Of a stretch of DNA of 64,000 nt, positions 19,834 to 29,939 are shown piece by piece (the first letter of the stretch is position 1; the number at the start of each line of letters is the position of its first letter). Below the pieces are notes generated by a model. That model was given only the letters and a program-made list of their open reading frames with translations. It ran no database searches and was not told where the DNA came from. Made by a program: the position numbers and the translations under genes. The DNA comes from Rhizomys pruinosus. Lineage: Eukaryota; Chordata; Mammalia; Rodentia; Spalacidae. The stretch lies in the NCBI GenBank assembly GCA_009823505.1, contig VZQC01012264.1, positions 707,027 through 771,026 of the forward strand, given 5' to 3'.

Positions 19834-20460
19834 TTTTTTTCTTTTTGAGACAGGTTCCTCCTGGTAGCTCCGGCTGTTCTGGAACTCCCCCTATACTTTT
19901 AATTTTTTTTAAAAAAAAAAACACACCTTTAATCCTAGGCAGAGCAGACAGATCTCTGTGAGATCGAGCCGCCTGGTCTACAAGCGAGTTCCAGGACACA
20001 GCTGGTGGCTTACCAGGAGACCCTGTCTCAAAAAGAATTAAAAAAAAAAAAAAACCGCTCATGTAGAGGGACCTGAGTTTAGTTTCCAGCACTCAAGTCA
20101 GGTGGCTCGCAACTGCCTGTAACTCAGGCTCCAAGAGATCTGATGCCTTTGGAGGCCAAAGGCACATGCACATAATAAAAATGTTAAAAACAACCAGTTC
20201 GTTTATCATTTACAAGCTGCAATAGAAAGAAAAATACTTTAGCCAAATTTGGGTCTGGAGAGATGGCTCAGTGATTAAGGGCACTGGCTGCTCTTGCAGA
20301 GCTGGGTTATATTCCCAGCACCCACATGCTAATAACCGTCTATGATTCTAGTTCCAGGGGATCTGACACCCTCTTCTGGCCTCTGCAGGCAATTGCACTT
20401 ACATACATGCAGTGAATACACTCAAACACATAAAGTAAAAGTAGAAAATATTTTTTTAAT
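19834..20460 (+). mobile_element. SINE cluster, error-rich copy
   Basis: A minus-strand B1 start (19834-19890) is fused to a plus-strand B1 remainder (19920-20052). Then come a B2 fragment (20054-20190) and a plus-strand B2 (20250-20450). The second copy has an additional B1 part and two B2s between the two B1 pieces. Confidence 0.82.
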
Positions 20461-20693
20461 ATTTATTCATGTATTTATTTTTTAATGCATATGAGTGTAT
20501 TGCCTGCATTCATGTAAGTGCAACTATGCCATGCAATGCACATGGAGATCAGAAAAAGGCCACAAATCCCCTGGAACTCCATGGAGTTACAAGATGGTTG
20601 TTAGCCACCATGTAGGTGCCAGGAATCGAACCTGGGTTCTCTGTAAGAGCAAACAGTGCCTCCAACTGCTGAACTATTTCACCAGCCCCTAAA
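20461..20693 (-). mobile_element. B2 SINE
   Basis: Minus-strand B2 from tgcatatgagtgtattgcc to gctgaactatttcaccagcc. Confidence 0.88.
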
Positions 20694-20749
20694 AAAGATT
20701 TTTAAAAAAGATTTTTTTTTTTTAATTATTTTTTATTCATTAGGTGTTT

Positions 20750-21420
20750 TTTTCTATATTCCTTTTTTTTTTTTTTTTTTTTTTTCTCCTTTTCAGACAG
20801 GGCTCCTTGTAGCCACCCAGCTTGTCCTGGAACTGGCTCTGTAGCAGGATGCCTTATTTTTTTCCTTTTTCTTTTTTTTTTTTTTTTTTGGTCTCCTCTA
20901 GCCCCAGCTGGCTGGAACTTACCGCTCTGTAGACCAGGCGGGCCTGGAACGCACAAAGATCCATCTCTGCCTTCCGAGTGCTGGGATTAAAGGCATGTGC
21001 CACAATGCCTGCCTTGTTCCCCTGTTCTTAATGGTTATTATGGTTTATTGTTTGGTCTTTTTGAGACAGGGTCTCCCTGTGTACTATCCGGCTGTCCTGG
21101 AACTCACCTGTAGCAAATGCCTGGCCTTGAACTCACACAAGATCACCTGCCTCTGCTCCCAAGTTGTAGGGATTAAGGTGTGCGCTACCACACTCGGCTC
21201 TGTTACATACTTTTTTTTACAAAATTATTTTTGATTTACAATCAGAAAAAGTGGGTATAAATAAAGGCATGTTTTTGGGGTTTTTTGGGGGGGGTTGGTA
21301 TTTTTTGAGACAGGGGCGCCCCGTAGCCTGCCTGGCCTGGTGCTTACTCTGTAGACAGGCTGGCTTGAACTCACAGAGATCCCACCTGCCTTTTGCCTAC
21401 TGGAGTGCTGGAGGGATGTT
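20750..21420 (-). mobile_element. Four minus-strand B1 pieces, error-rich copy
   Basis: B1 pieces at 20760-20850, 20868-21010, 21050-21200 and 21290-21415 match the clean series at 26772-27380, but with many missing or extra bases. Confidence 0.85.
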
Positions 21421-21439
21421 TTTTATTTTGGTAACTGAA

Positions 21440-21770
21440 ACCTTTGCTAGCCAGGCACACTGGCACATCTGTAGTACTAGCTACTTAGGAAGCTTGAGGT
21501 AGGAGGATTACTTAAGTCCAACAGTTCAAGGCCAGCCGAGGCAGCATAAATTAACAGAAAACAGAGGGGGTGGAAAAAACTAAAAAAGACATAGTCAGGG
21601 GCTGACGAGAGAGGGCTTAATGGATAGAGGCACCTGCTCCTTGAGTTCAATCCCAGTGTCCACATGGTAGAAAAGAGAGAATCAACTCGTAAGTTAGAGC
21701 TAAGCTCTCTAATACACACTGTGAGTGCAGGACACACAGGACACACACATAGACATAAATAATAATAAGA
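21440..21770 (+). mobile_element. B1-like and B2-like SINEs upstream of the catalytic exon
   Basis: An old B1-like element (ccaggcacactggcacatct) and an old B2-like element (ctgacgagagagggcttaat) match 27418-27750 in the second copy. Confidence 0.7.
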
Positions 21771-21847
21771 TGAAAAAAAAGAAGCATTTTTATTTTCCTC
21801 AGCATACTTACTTCAAGGTATTTCTATCATTTTCCCCTTTCTTTTAG

Positions 21848-22082
21848 CTTTCTCGAATGGAATATGTACACTCAAAGAATCTCATTTACCGAGATGTCAA
21901 ACCAGAGAACTTCTTGATTGGCCGACAAGGCAATAAGAAAGAACATGTAATACACATTATAGACTTTGGACTGGCTAAGGAATACATTGATCCTGAAACC
22001 AAAAAACATATACCTTACAGGGAGCACAAAAGCTTAACTGGAACTGCAAGATACATGTCTATCAACACGCATCTTGGCAAAG
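21848..22082 (+). CDS. CSNK1G1: Casein kinase 1 gamma catalytic-loop exon, first copy
   Basis: The exon encodes 78 residues from [11 protein letters not shown] to SINTHLGK plus one base of the next codon. It holds the catalytic core: the loop YRDVKPEN (catalytic Asp, Lys and Asn), the metal-binding DFG in [10 protein letters not shown], and the CK1-specific SIN motif that replaces [17 protein letters not shown] is the gamma-1 version; from memory gamma-2 and gamma-3 differ here, so I call CSNK1G1. The acceptor is tttcttttag and the donor gtgtgt. The single trailing g pairs in phase with the leading ag of the minus-strand exon at 63550-63635 to make the Glu of GKEQSRRDD. An identical copy is at 27819-28053. 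Confidence 0.93.
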
Positions 22083-22985
22083 GTGTGTTTAAAGGGGCAG
22101 GTCATTTGAACAGCTTTCTATCCAGTAATGCTCTTATCTCCATTGTACACTACAGCTTGTGCTACTTGTTGCCTCACAAGGTAAGTGGCTTTTGTACTTG
22201 AGAGGATGAATGGTAAGTTAATGAAGTTCCCAGGTACTTACAGATTTCTTAATTCTTTCAACTTTGTTTTGAGAGGTTTTTGTCACAGCAATGTCCAGAA
22301 TTTGACAAGGTTGATAATATTTTGAGTGTTTTAAAATGAGACTTTTCTTTTTTTGAGTTTAAAGAGTGGTTTGAATTTAATTATGATGCACAGCCAACAC
22401 TCAACTTAGGAAGAATGTGGCCATGAGGAACCAGTTAAGCAGCCAGTCAGAGTATAACACAACAGTTGAAGTTACCAATCAAAGGGAAACTTGCAAAGCA
22501 AGCGAGTGATCATTCGTGGAATGATTCAGGGAAAATGGAACTTAACGGCATCTGCAACACTATACCTGAGTTTTTATAATCCATTATTTCATTCACCCCT
22601 GTTGTTGTGAAGGGGGGAAAAAAAAATCCCCCCCTTTAAAAAATCCTTGAAGGAAGTTCATAGTAGCTGACCTCAGTAGGTGTTCCTAGACTGTATTTAC
22701 ATGTGTAGGACTGCATACATGGACAGTTGTGTTAGGGACGAGGGTTTCACAGAAACAAGGGTTAGACTTGCATGTTTTGCATAGCTATTAAATGAGTATA
22801 TATTTGTTTATTGTTTAACTATGAATCATGTTTTTAGGGAAGAGGCAAAAGCCTACATAAATATTACTGTAAGCTCTAATCATACCAAATTGACCTGTTA
22901 GAGTATTTGGGAGGTAATATCTGCCTGAGGAGCAGTAGGATGGCCAAGCAGCCAGAGTATACCTGGGTGTACACAAAAAGCTGAA
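22083..22985. other. Intron downstream of the catalytic exon, first copy
   Basis: Unique sequence matching 28054-28930 with single-base differences. One patch near 22610-22650 (aaggggggaaaaaaaaatcc) replaces gagatctttaaatcc of the second copy. Confidence 0.75.
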
Positions 22986-22989
22986 GGGT

Positions 22990-23345
22990 CTGCCCCAGCT
23001 GGCCTGGACTCACAGAGATCGCCTGCCTCTAACCGCCAGAGTGCTGAGGATTAAAGGCGTGCACCAAAAAAAAAAAAAAAAAATACTTTTTTTTTTTTTT
23101 GTTTTTAATTTATGGTTCGTATGTGTAATGAATGTATTTCTGGCATGCAGGTCGTGCGCACCGTGTCGTGCAATGTCCGCGGAGGTCAGAAGAGGGTCTC
23201 GGATTCCCCTGGAAACTGGAGTTTTTCTCCTGGATTGGAGTTACGAACGGTTTCTTAGCCGCCATGTTGGCGCGGGGGAATCGAAACCGGGTCCTCTGTA
23301 AGAGCGTCGGTGCTCCTTAAAACGCTAGGCGATCTCTCCAGCCCC
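22990..23345 (-). mobile_element. B1 remnant and a B2 absent from the second copy
   Basis: A shortened minus-strand B1 (22990-23066) is followed by a complete minus-strand B2 (23082-23345, gtatgtgtaatgaatgt to ctctccagcccc). The second copy has no B2 between its B1 and the next B2. Confidence 0.85.
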
Positions 23346-23351
23346 ATACTT

Positions 23352-23707
23352 TGTTTTTTTTTTTTTTTTTTTTAATGTGCATGATGTAACTGTCCTGCAT
23401 GTAGGTTGGTGCACCTGGTGTGTGCAATGCCGAGGAGGGTTGGAAGAGGGTGTCGATTCCCCTTGAACTGGAGTTAAAGATGGTTCTCAGGCCGCCGTGT
23501 GGTGCTGGGGATCGAACACTCTAGGAAGTTCCTCTAACACAAGAGAAGCTGGCGCTCTTAACCGCTTAGGCCATCTCTCCAGCACTGCTGCATACGTTTT
23601 TCAAGGCCAATTTGAGCCGGCGGTGGTGGCACATGCCTTTTAATAGCTTAGCACATGGGAGGCGGAGGCAGGTGGATCCTGTGAGTTTAAGGCCCACCCT
23701 GGTCTAC
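23352..23707. mobile_element. B2 (minus) and truncated B1 (plus), error-rich copy
   Basis: The B2 (23352-23590) and B1 (23612-23707) correspond to 29030-29250 and 29278-29367 in the second copy. The B1 stops at the single N. Confidence 0.85.
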
Positions 23708-23708
23708 N
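23708..23708. other. Single-N join between the two copies
   Basis: A lone N follows ggtctac in the middle of a B1 and is followed by the T-rich start of the second copy. This is how some gap-closing programs mark an untested join. Confidence 0.9.
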
Positions 23709-23721
23709 TTTTTTTCTTTTT

Positions 23722-23885
23722 TAGTTTTTCCCCTTTTTTTGGTATTTTTGAGGCAGGGTCTCCCTTTTAGTCCCAGCTGTCCTGGATCTCACTCTGTAGA
23801 CAGGGCTGGCTTTGAACTCACAGAGATCCACCAACCTCTGCCTCCCGAGTGCTGGGATTAAAGGCGCACGCCACCACGTCCGGCT
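23722..23885 (-). mobile_element. B1 SINE
   Basis: Minus-strand B1 at the start of the second copy, from tttttgaggcagggtctccc to cgccaccacgtccggct. Confidence 0.9.
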
Positions 23886-24432
23886 GCTTTGTATGTTTTA
23901 AATAAACTGAAAGATGACTTCAAAACAACAGGAGAAAAAAACCCTAGCACCTTCAGTCTGAATTTTCCAGGGGCAGCATTTACCAACAGCTCCATGTGGC
24001 CTTGGCAGTAACCATAGGGAAGGCTAATGAAGCCAGCTAACATAAGGTGGTCTGTTAGCCCGGCTCAGTGAGCCTTCCATTCTACCTTTTATGAGATTGC
24101 ACTTTTAGGCATCTTTTGGGAAGAATAGTTTATACTCTGATCCAATAATGGATCTGGGGCCATTCTCTTTTATATAGTAATAGAAATGCCTTTAGCACTC
24201 TGGTATTAAATAACTGCTTATTTGAACATGTTGTACAAGGACTTAGCCTTTTCTACCCATTAACAGTTCCCATTGAAGCTATTATGCGCAGTTTAACTTT
24301 TCCAGGAGGGACTGTGAAAGGAAATTGAAATCTCATGAATTGCATTTTCTGTCATATCCATTGCTAATGCAGTTGTCTCATGTTTTGGTTTTTGTGTCTC
24401 CCTCTGTGTATCCCGTTCCCCTCTGCTTTCAG
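23886..24432. other. Intron upstream of the EGLPQ exon, second copy
   Basis: Unique sequence equal to 18211-18768 apart from small indels. It ends in a good polypyrimidine tract and AG acceptor. Confidence 0.75.
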
Positions 24433-24584
24433 GTGAAGGCCTCCCACAGGTGTATTATTTTGGGCCATGTGGGAAATACAATGCCATGGTCCTGGAGCTC
24501 CTTGGTCCTAGCTTGGAGGACCTGTTTGACCTCTGCGACCGAACGTTTACTTTGAAGACGGTGTTAATGATAGCCATCCAGTTG
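24433..24584 (+). CDS. CSNK1G1: Casein kinase 1 gamma exon (EGLPQ exon), second copy
   Basis: This repeats the 152-nt exon at 18769-18920, with the same acceptor (gctttcag) and donor (gtaagt). It encodes the same 50 residues. It lies in the cleaner of the two ~5.7 kb copies, so this is probably the original scaffold position. If both copies were real, the two exons together add 387 nt (129 codons) and would repeat part of the kinase domain in frame. A kinase with a repeated hinge and catalytic loop would not fold normally, so one copy is probably not real. Confidence 0.92.
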
Positions 24585-25510
24585 GTAAGTTGGTGTGCTA
24601 GATAGGTAGGTCTGTCATCCATTTCCTTGTGGGCCTCTTGGTGACTTATTAGTGATATCTGGTGAATTAATTTTTACAGGCTTACTGGCATTCTGGGAAG
24701 GTGTAGCAAAGTTTTCTGAAAGGAGCTGTTGGTACTGCTTTCTGAGCTAATTTCTGAGCTGGCTTCAAAGTTCATGGCCAGAGTATGTACTATGTCAGAG
24801 AAGTAAGGGAAGTTCTCGGTCACACAACTTTGAAGGCTCCCAAAGAGTTAACTCAGAGAAGTCACGCTACATTTGCATTTACTCTATTTTAAGACTTTGC
24901 ACCTAAGAGCAAAACCCTTTCTTAAACTGAAGTCAAAACATAATTTACATTAGAGAGAAAGAGGATGAATCCATGGAGTTGTACAGATTCAAGTAATTTC
25001 TTCAGCATTTTATAGTTTTCAGGCACATAGCTATAAGGTTTTATCATGCCCTCCTTTCAGTATTGCAAATTAGAAAACTCAACTGTATTAAGCCTCACTC
25101 ACAGTCTTATGACCAGGAATTTGCCATAGTTCTCTGGCACATTATATATTTTGGGCTGGCCAAGAGGCTTTGTTACCAAGTTATACTAATACCACCATAA
25201 GCAGTTAGGACAGTTTTTGTTTTAGAAGTTTTTTTAGGCTCTCAGGAAAAGAATTCAAATGTATTTTTTAATTTTTGGTTTTGGGGGTTTTTGAGATGGT
25301 ATTTTACTAACATAGCTCAAGTTGGCTTTGAACTCAACATCTTCCTGCCTCAGCCTCCTGACTGATAGGATGGGTATGTACAACCACAGCCATCCTTCAG
25401 CTATCTCTGTTCATTTGAAGTAGTAATGGTCTCACCATCATCCAACAACATTGCAGAAGTATTTGAAAATTGACTTCGATTTTGAGTCTGAATTCTAGAT
25501 ATTTAAGCTT
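24585..25510. other. Intron downstream of the EGLPQ exon, second copy
   Basis: Unique sequence. It includes the ~33-bp segment ttcatggccagagtatgtac onward that the first copy lacks. Confidence 0.75.
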
Positions 25511-25676
25511 CTCTAATTTTTTTTTTTTTTGTCTTTTTGAGACAGGGTCTCCCTGTAGCTCCGGCTGTTCTGGAACTTACTCTGTAGACCAGGCTGGCCT
25601 TGAACTCACAAAGATCCGTCTACCTCTGCCTCCCAGGTGCTAGGATTAAAGGCGTGTGCCACCAAGCCCGGCTTTA
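25511..25676 (-). mobile_element. B1 SINE
   Basis: Minus-strand B1 flanked by ttaagcttctct on both sides (25501 and 25673), a good target-site duplication. Confidence 0.95.
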
Positions 25677-25710
25677 AGCTTCTCTTTCTATACTTAGAAA
25701 AACTTTGTAG

Positions 25711-26215
25711 GGGCTGGAGAGATGGCTCAGCAGTTAAGAGCACCAACTGCTCTTTCAGAGGACCTGGGTTCGATCCCCAGCATCCACATGGCGGCTAAGA
25801 ACTGTCTTTAACTCCAGTTCCAGGGGAATCTGACACCCTCTTCTGACCTTCTCAGCACTGCACAACACGGTTGCACCAACCTACATGCAGACAGTACACT
25901 CATACACATAAAAAATAATAAATATTGGAGCTGGAGAGATGGCCTAGCAGTTAAGAGCGCCGACCGCTCTTACAGAGGACCCGGGTTCGATCCCCAGCAT
26001 CCACATGGCGGCCAAGAACCGTCCGAAACTCCAATTCCAGGAGAACTCCAGCTCCAGGGGAATCCGAGACCCTCTTCTGACCTCCGCGGCATTGCACGAC
26101 ACGGGTGCACAGACTTGCATGCAGACAGTACATTCATACACATACAGAAATAAATAAAATTTAAAAAATTAAAAAAATAATAATAATAAATAAATTTTTA
26201 AAAAATTTAAAAAAA
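25711..26215 (+). mobile_element. Two young B2 SINEs in tandem
   Basis: B2 at 25711-25927 and B2 at 25929-26215, both plus-strand and near consensus. Both are missing from the first copy. Confidence 0.95.
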
Positions 26216-26218
26216 GAA

Positions 26219-26366
26219 GCCAGGCGTGGTGGCACACACACCTTTAATCCTAGGCAGAGCAGACAGATCTCTGTGAGATCGAGGCCGGCCTGGTCTACAG
26301 CGAGTTCCAGGACACAGCTGTGGCTACCAGGAGACCCTGTCTCAAAAAGATTAAAAAAAAAAAAAA
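26219..26366 (+). mobile_element. B1 SINE cut by the N gap
   Basis: Plus-strand B1 (ccaggcgtggtggcacacac) lacking the usual cttgggaggcagaggcag segment. It ends in an A-run at the N gap. Confidence 0.9.
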
Positions 26367-26771
26367 NNNNNNNNNNNNNNNNNNNNNNNNNNNNNNNNNN
26401 NNNNNNNNNNNNNNNNNNNNNNNNNNNNNNNNNNNNNNNNNNNNNNNNNNNNNNNNNNNNNNNNNNNNNNNNNNNNNNNNNNNNNNNNNNNNNNNNNNNN
26501 NNNNNNNNNNNNNNNNNNNNNNNNNNNNNNNNNNNNNNNNNNNNNNNNNNNNNNNNNNNNNNNNNNNNNNNNNNNNNNNNNNNNNNNNNNNNNNNNNNNN
26601 NNNNNNNNNNNNNNNNNNNNNNNNNNNNNNNNNNNNNNNNNNNNNNNNNNNNNNNNNNNNNNNNNNNNNNNNNNNNNNNNNNNNNNNNNNNNNNNNNNNN
26701 NNNNNNNNNNNNNNNNNNNNNNNNNNNNNNNNNNNNNNNNNNNNNNNNNNNNNNNNNNNNNNNNNNNNNNN
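26367..26771. other. Assembly gap (405 N)
   Basis: A run of 405 N lies between the A-tail of a B1 and the middle of another, oppositely oriented B1. The first unit of the tandem copy spans the equivalent place with B2-rich sequence at about 20055-20815. Any reading frame drawn through this gap is meaningless. Confidence 0.99.
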
Positions 26772-27170
26772 AGACAGGGTCTCCCTGTAGCCCCAGCTGT
26801 CCTGGAACTTGCTCTGTAGCCCAGGATGGCCTTTCTTTTCCTTTTTCTTTTTTTTTTTTTTTTTGGTCTCCCTGTAGCCCCAGCTGGCCTGGAACTTACT
26901 CTGTAGACCAGGCTGGCCTGGAACGCACAAAGATCCATCTCTGCCTTCCGAGTGCTGGGATTAAAGGCATATGCCACCATGCCTGGCCTTTTCCTGTTCT
27001 TAATGGTTATTATGGTTTTTTTGGTCTTTTTGAGACAGGGTCTCCCTGTAGCTCCGGCTGTCCTGGAACTCACTCTGTAGACCAGGCTGGCCTTGAACTC
27101 ACAAAGATCCACCTGCCTCTGCCTCCCAAGTGCTAGGATTAAGGGTGTGCGCTACCACACTCGGCTCTGT
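26772..27170 (-). mobile_element. Three minus-strand B1 pieces
   Basis: A B1 start at 26772-26832, a B1 at 26850-26990 inserted into it, and a B1 at 27018-27170. Confidence 0.9.
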
Positions 27171-27261
27171 TACATACTTTTTTTTACAAAATGTATTTTT
27201 GATTTACAAATCAGTAAAGTGGGTAGTAAATAAAGGATGTTTTTGGGGTTTTTTTTGGGGG

Positions 27262-27380
27262 GGGTTGGTATTTTTGAGACAGGGTCTCCCCGTAGTCCTA
27301 CCTGGCCTGGTGCTCACTCTGTAGACCAGGCTGGCCTTGAACTCACAGAGATCCACCTGCCTTTGCCTCTGGAGTGCTGG
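27262..27380 (-). mobile_element. B1 SINE
   Basis: Minus-strand B1 from tatttttgagacagggtctc to tctggagtgctgggagg, missing its far end. Confidence 0.88.
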
Positions 27381-27417
27381 GAGGATGTTTTTATTTTGGT
27401 AACTGAAACCTTTGCTA

Positions 27418-27760
27418 GCCAGGCACACTGGCACATCTGTAGTACTAGCTACTTAGGAAGCTGAGGTAGGAGGATTACTTAAGTCCAACAGTTCAAGGCC
27501 AGCCTAGGCAGCATAATGAGACAGAAAACAGCAGTGGGTGGAAAAAACTAAAAAAGACATAGTCAGGGGCTGACGAGAGAGGGCTTAATGGATAGAGGCA
27601 CCTGCTCCTTGAGTTCAATCCCAGTGTCCACATGGTAGAAAGAGAGAATTAACTCCTGTAAGTTAGCATCTAGCTTCTCTATACACACTGTGAGTGCATG
27701 TACATACAGGACACACACATAGACATAAATAATAAATAAGATGAAAAAAAAGAAGCATTT
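27418..27760 (+). mobile_element. Old B1-like and B2-like SINEs
   Basis: A 7SL-like element (gtagtactagctacttagg, gcctaggcagcataatgaga) is followed by a diverged B2 (agggcttaatggatagagg). Confidence 0.65.
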
Positions 27761-27818
27761 TTATTTTCCTCAGCATACTTACTTCAAGGTATTTCTATCA
27801 TTTTCCCCTTTCTTTTAG

Positions 27819-28053
27819 CTTTCTCGAATGGAATATGTACACTCAAAGAATCTCATTTACCGAGATGTCAAACCAGAGAACTTCTTGATTGGCCGACAAG
27901 GCAATAAGAAAGAACATGTAATACACATTATAGACTTTGGACTGGCTAAGGAATACATTGATCCTGAAACCAAAAAACATATACCTTACAGGGAGCACAA
28001 AAGCTTAACTGGAACTGCAAGATACATGTCTATCAACACGCATCTTGGCAAAG
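27819..28053 (+). CDS. CSNK1G1: Casein kinase 1 gamma catalytic-loop exon, second copy
   Basis: This repeats the 235-nt exon at 21848-22082, including RDVKPEN, DFG and SINTHLGK, with a cttttag acceptor and gtgtgt donor. Exon and close flanks match the first copy. About 60 kb of + strand sequence follows without the next exon in this orientation. The expected next exon is found reversed at 63550-63635. Confidence 0.92.
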
Positions 28054-28934
28054 GTGTGTTTAAAGGGGCAGGTCATTTGAACAGCTTTCTATCCAGTAAT
28101 GCTCTTATCTCCATTGTACACTACAGCTTGTGCTACTTGTTGCCTCACAAGGTAAGTGGCTTTTGTACTTGAGAGGATGAATGGTAAGTTAATGAAGTTC
28201 CCAGGTACTTACAGATTTCTTAATTCTTTCAACTTTGTTTTGAGAGGTTTTGTTCACAGCAATGTCAGAATTTGACAATGTGATAATATTTGAGTGTTTA
28301 ATAATGAGACTTTTCTTTTTTTGAGTTTTAAAGGAGGGTTGAATTTAATTATGATGCACAGCCAACACTCAACTTAGGAAGAATGTGGCCATGAGGAACC
28401 AGTTAAGCAGCCAGTCAGAGTATAACACAACAGTTGAAGTTACCAATCAAAGGGAAACTTGCAAAGCAAGCGAGTGATCATTCGTGGAATGATTCAGGGA
28501 AAATGGAACTTAATGGCATCTGCAAGCACTATCCCTGAGTTTATAATCCATTATTTCATTCCCCCTGTTGTTGTGAGATCTTTAAATCCTTGAAGGAAGT
28601 TCATAAGAGCTGACCTCAGTAGGTGTTTCTGAGACTGGTATTTACATGTGTAGGACTGCATACATGGACAGTTGTGTTAGGGACGAGGGTTTCACAGAAA
28701 CAAGGGTTAGACTTGCATGTTTTGCATAGCTATTAAATGAGTATATATTTGTTTATTGTTTAACTATGAATCATGTTTTTAGGGAAGAGGCAAAAGCCTA
28801 CATAAATATTACTGTAATCTCTAATCAAATACCAAATTGACCTGTTAGAGTATTTGGGAGGTAATACCTGCCTGAGGAGCAGTAGGATGGCCAAGCAGCC
28901 AGAGTGTACCTGGGTGTACACAAAAAGCTGAAGG
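28054..28934. other. Intron downstream of the catalytic exon, second copy
   Basis: Unique sequence with no further + strand CK1 exon. No other gene is recognised. Confidence 0.7.
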
Positions 28935-29255
28935 GTCTGCCCCAGCTGGCCTGGAACTCACAGAGATCTGCCTGCCTCTACCTCCAGAGTGCTGGGATTA
29001 AAGGCATGTGCCACCACCCCTGGCTTGCTGCATACTTTTTTTTTTTTTAATGTGCATGAATGTACTGTCTGCATGTAGGTTGGTGCACCCGTGTTGTGCA
29101 ATGCCGAGGAGGTTGGAAGAGGGGGTCGGATTCCCCTTGAACTGGAGTTAAAGATGGTTCTCAGCCGCCGTGTGGGTGCTGGGGATCAAACCCAGGTCCT
29201 CTACAAGAGCAGCTGGCGCTCTTAACCGCTAGGCCATCTCTCCAGCCCTGCTGCA
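28935..29255 (-). mobile_element. B1 remnant and B2 SINE
   Basis: A partial minus-strand B1 (28935-29028) and a clean minus-strand B2 (29040-29250, tgtgcatgaatgtactgtct to ccatctctccagcc). Confidence 0.93.
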
Positions 29256-29277
29256 TACTTTTTTTCAAAGCCAATTT

Positions 29278-29610
29278 GGCCGGGCGTGGTGGCACATGCC
29301 TTTAATCTTAGCACTTGGGAGGCTAAGGCAGGTGGATCTCTGTGAGTTTAAGGCCAGCCTGGTCTACAGAGTGAGTTCTAGGCCAGCTTGGGCTACAGGG
29401 AGACCCTATCTCAAAAACGAACAAAGACCAAAAAAAAAAAAAAAGCCAATTCAAGTGGTGTGGTGCTACACACCTTTAATCCTAGCCCTCAGGAGGCAGA
29501 GGCAGGTGGATCTTTGTGAGTTAAAGGCCAGCCTGGTCTACAGAGCGAGTTCCAGGAGAGCTGGGGCTACAGGGAGACCCTGTCTGGAAAAGGCCCCCCC
29601 AAAAAACCAA
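29278..29610 (+). mobile_element. Two plus-strand B1 SINEs
   Basis: B1 at 29278-29440 and B1 at 29448-29605. The phrase gccaattt/gccaattc before each suggests a shared target. Confidence 0.93.
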
Positions 29611-29659
29611 AAACTTTTCCATTTTATTTGTTTATGTATTGGGCTTCAATGGCAGGAAA

Positions 29660-29800
29660 GTTTTGTCCTTTTTGAAACAGAGTTCTCCATGTAGCCCTAG
29701 CTGGCATGGAACTTGATATGTAGATTAGGATGTCCTCTATCTCACGCATGTCTACCTGCCTCTGCTGGGATTAAAGGCATGCATCACCATGCCCAGCTTA
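29660..29800 (-). mobile_element. B1 SINE, old
   Basis: Minus-strand remnant: ttttgaaacagagttctccat, gcatcaccatgcccagct. Confidence 0.8.
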
Positions 29801-29939
29801 GTAAGGAAGATGTTATTTGAGGAAAAGTTTCCTAGGACTGAAAAAATTACGTTTCAACATCATTATCAGAGCTCTGTAAACAGTATTATTAGATTCTTTG
29901 CTCTCTGACCTAGGTGCTTATATAAATGTTTAAGATATT

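Larger units (their letters stand above)
18013..23707. repeat. First unit of a ~5.7 kb tandem copy (error-rich in SINEs)
   Basis: This block starts at a T-run and B1 tail abutting a truncated B2 and ends at the N at 23708. It carries the same ordered landmarks as 23709-29367: a B1, unique upstream intron, EGLPQ exon, unique intron, SINE cluster, catalytic-loop exon, unique intron, B1, B2 and B1 head. Exons are identical. SINEs here have many single-base indels, whereas unique sequence shows only scattered substitutions and a ~33-bp indel. It looks like an overlapping gap-fill or allelic contig that was not merged. Confidence 0.88.
23709..29367. repeat. Second unit of the ~5.7 kb tandem copy (clean, with N gap)
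   Basis: This block repeats 18013-23707 with cleaner SINE sequence. It holds an additional B1 remainder plus two B2s (25573-26230) that are missing from the first unit. It contains the 405-base N gap where the first unit has continuous sequence (about 20055-20800). Confidence 0.88.

Noticed and set aside
26273..27136. Long open frames running through the N gap
   Set aside because: They consist mostly of unknown residues plus translated B1 sequence (for example SLVYRVSSRPAGATGRPC), which is a B1 artefact and not a protein.
18013..29367. The tandem copy as a new kinase gene fusion
   Set aside because: Near-identity, a single-N join and errors limited to SINEs make an assembly origin far more likely.
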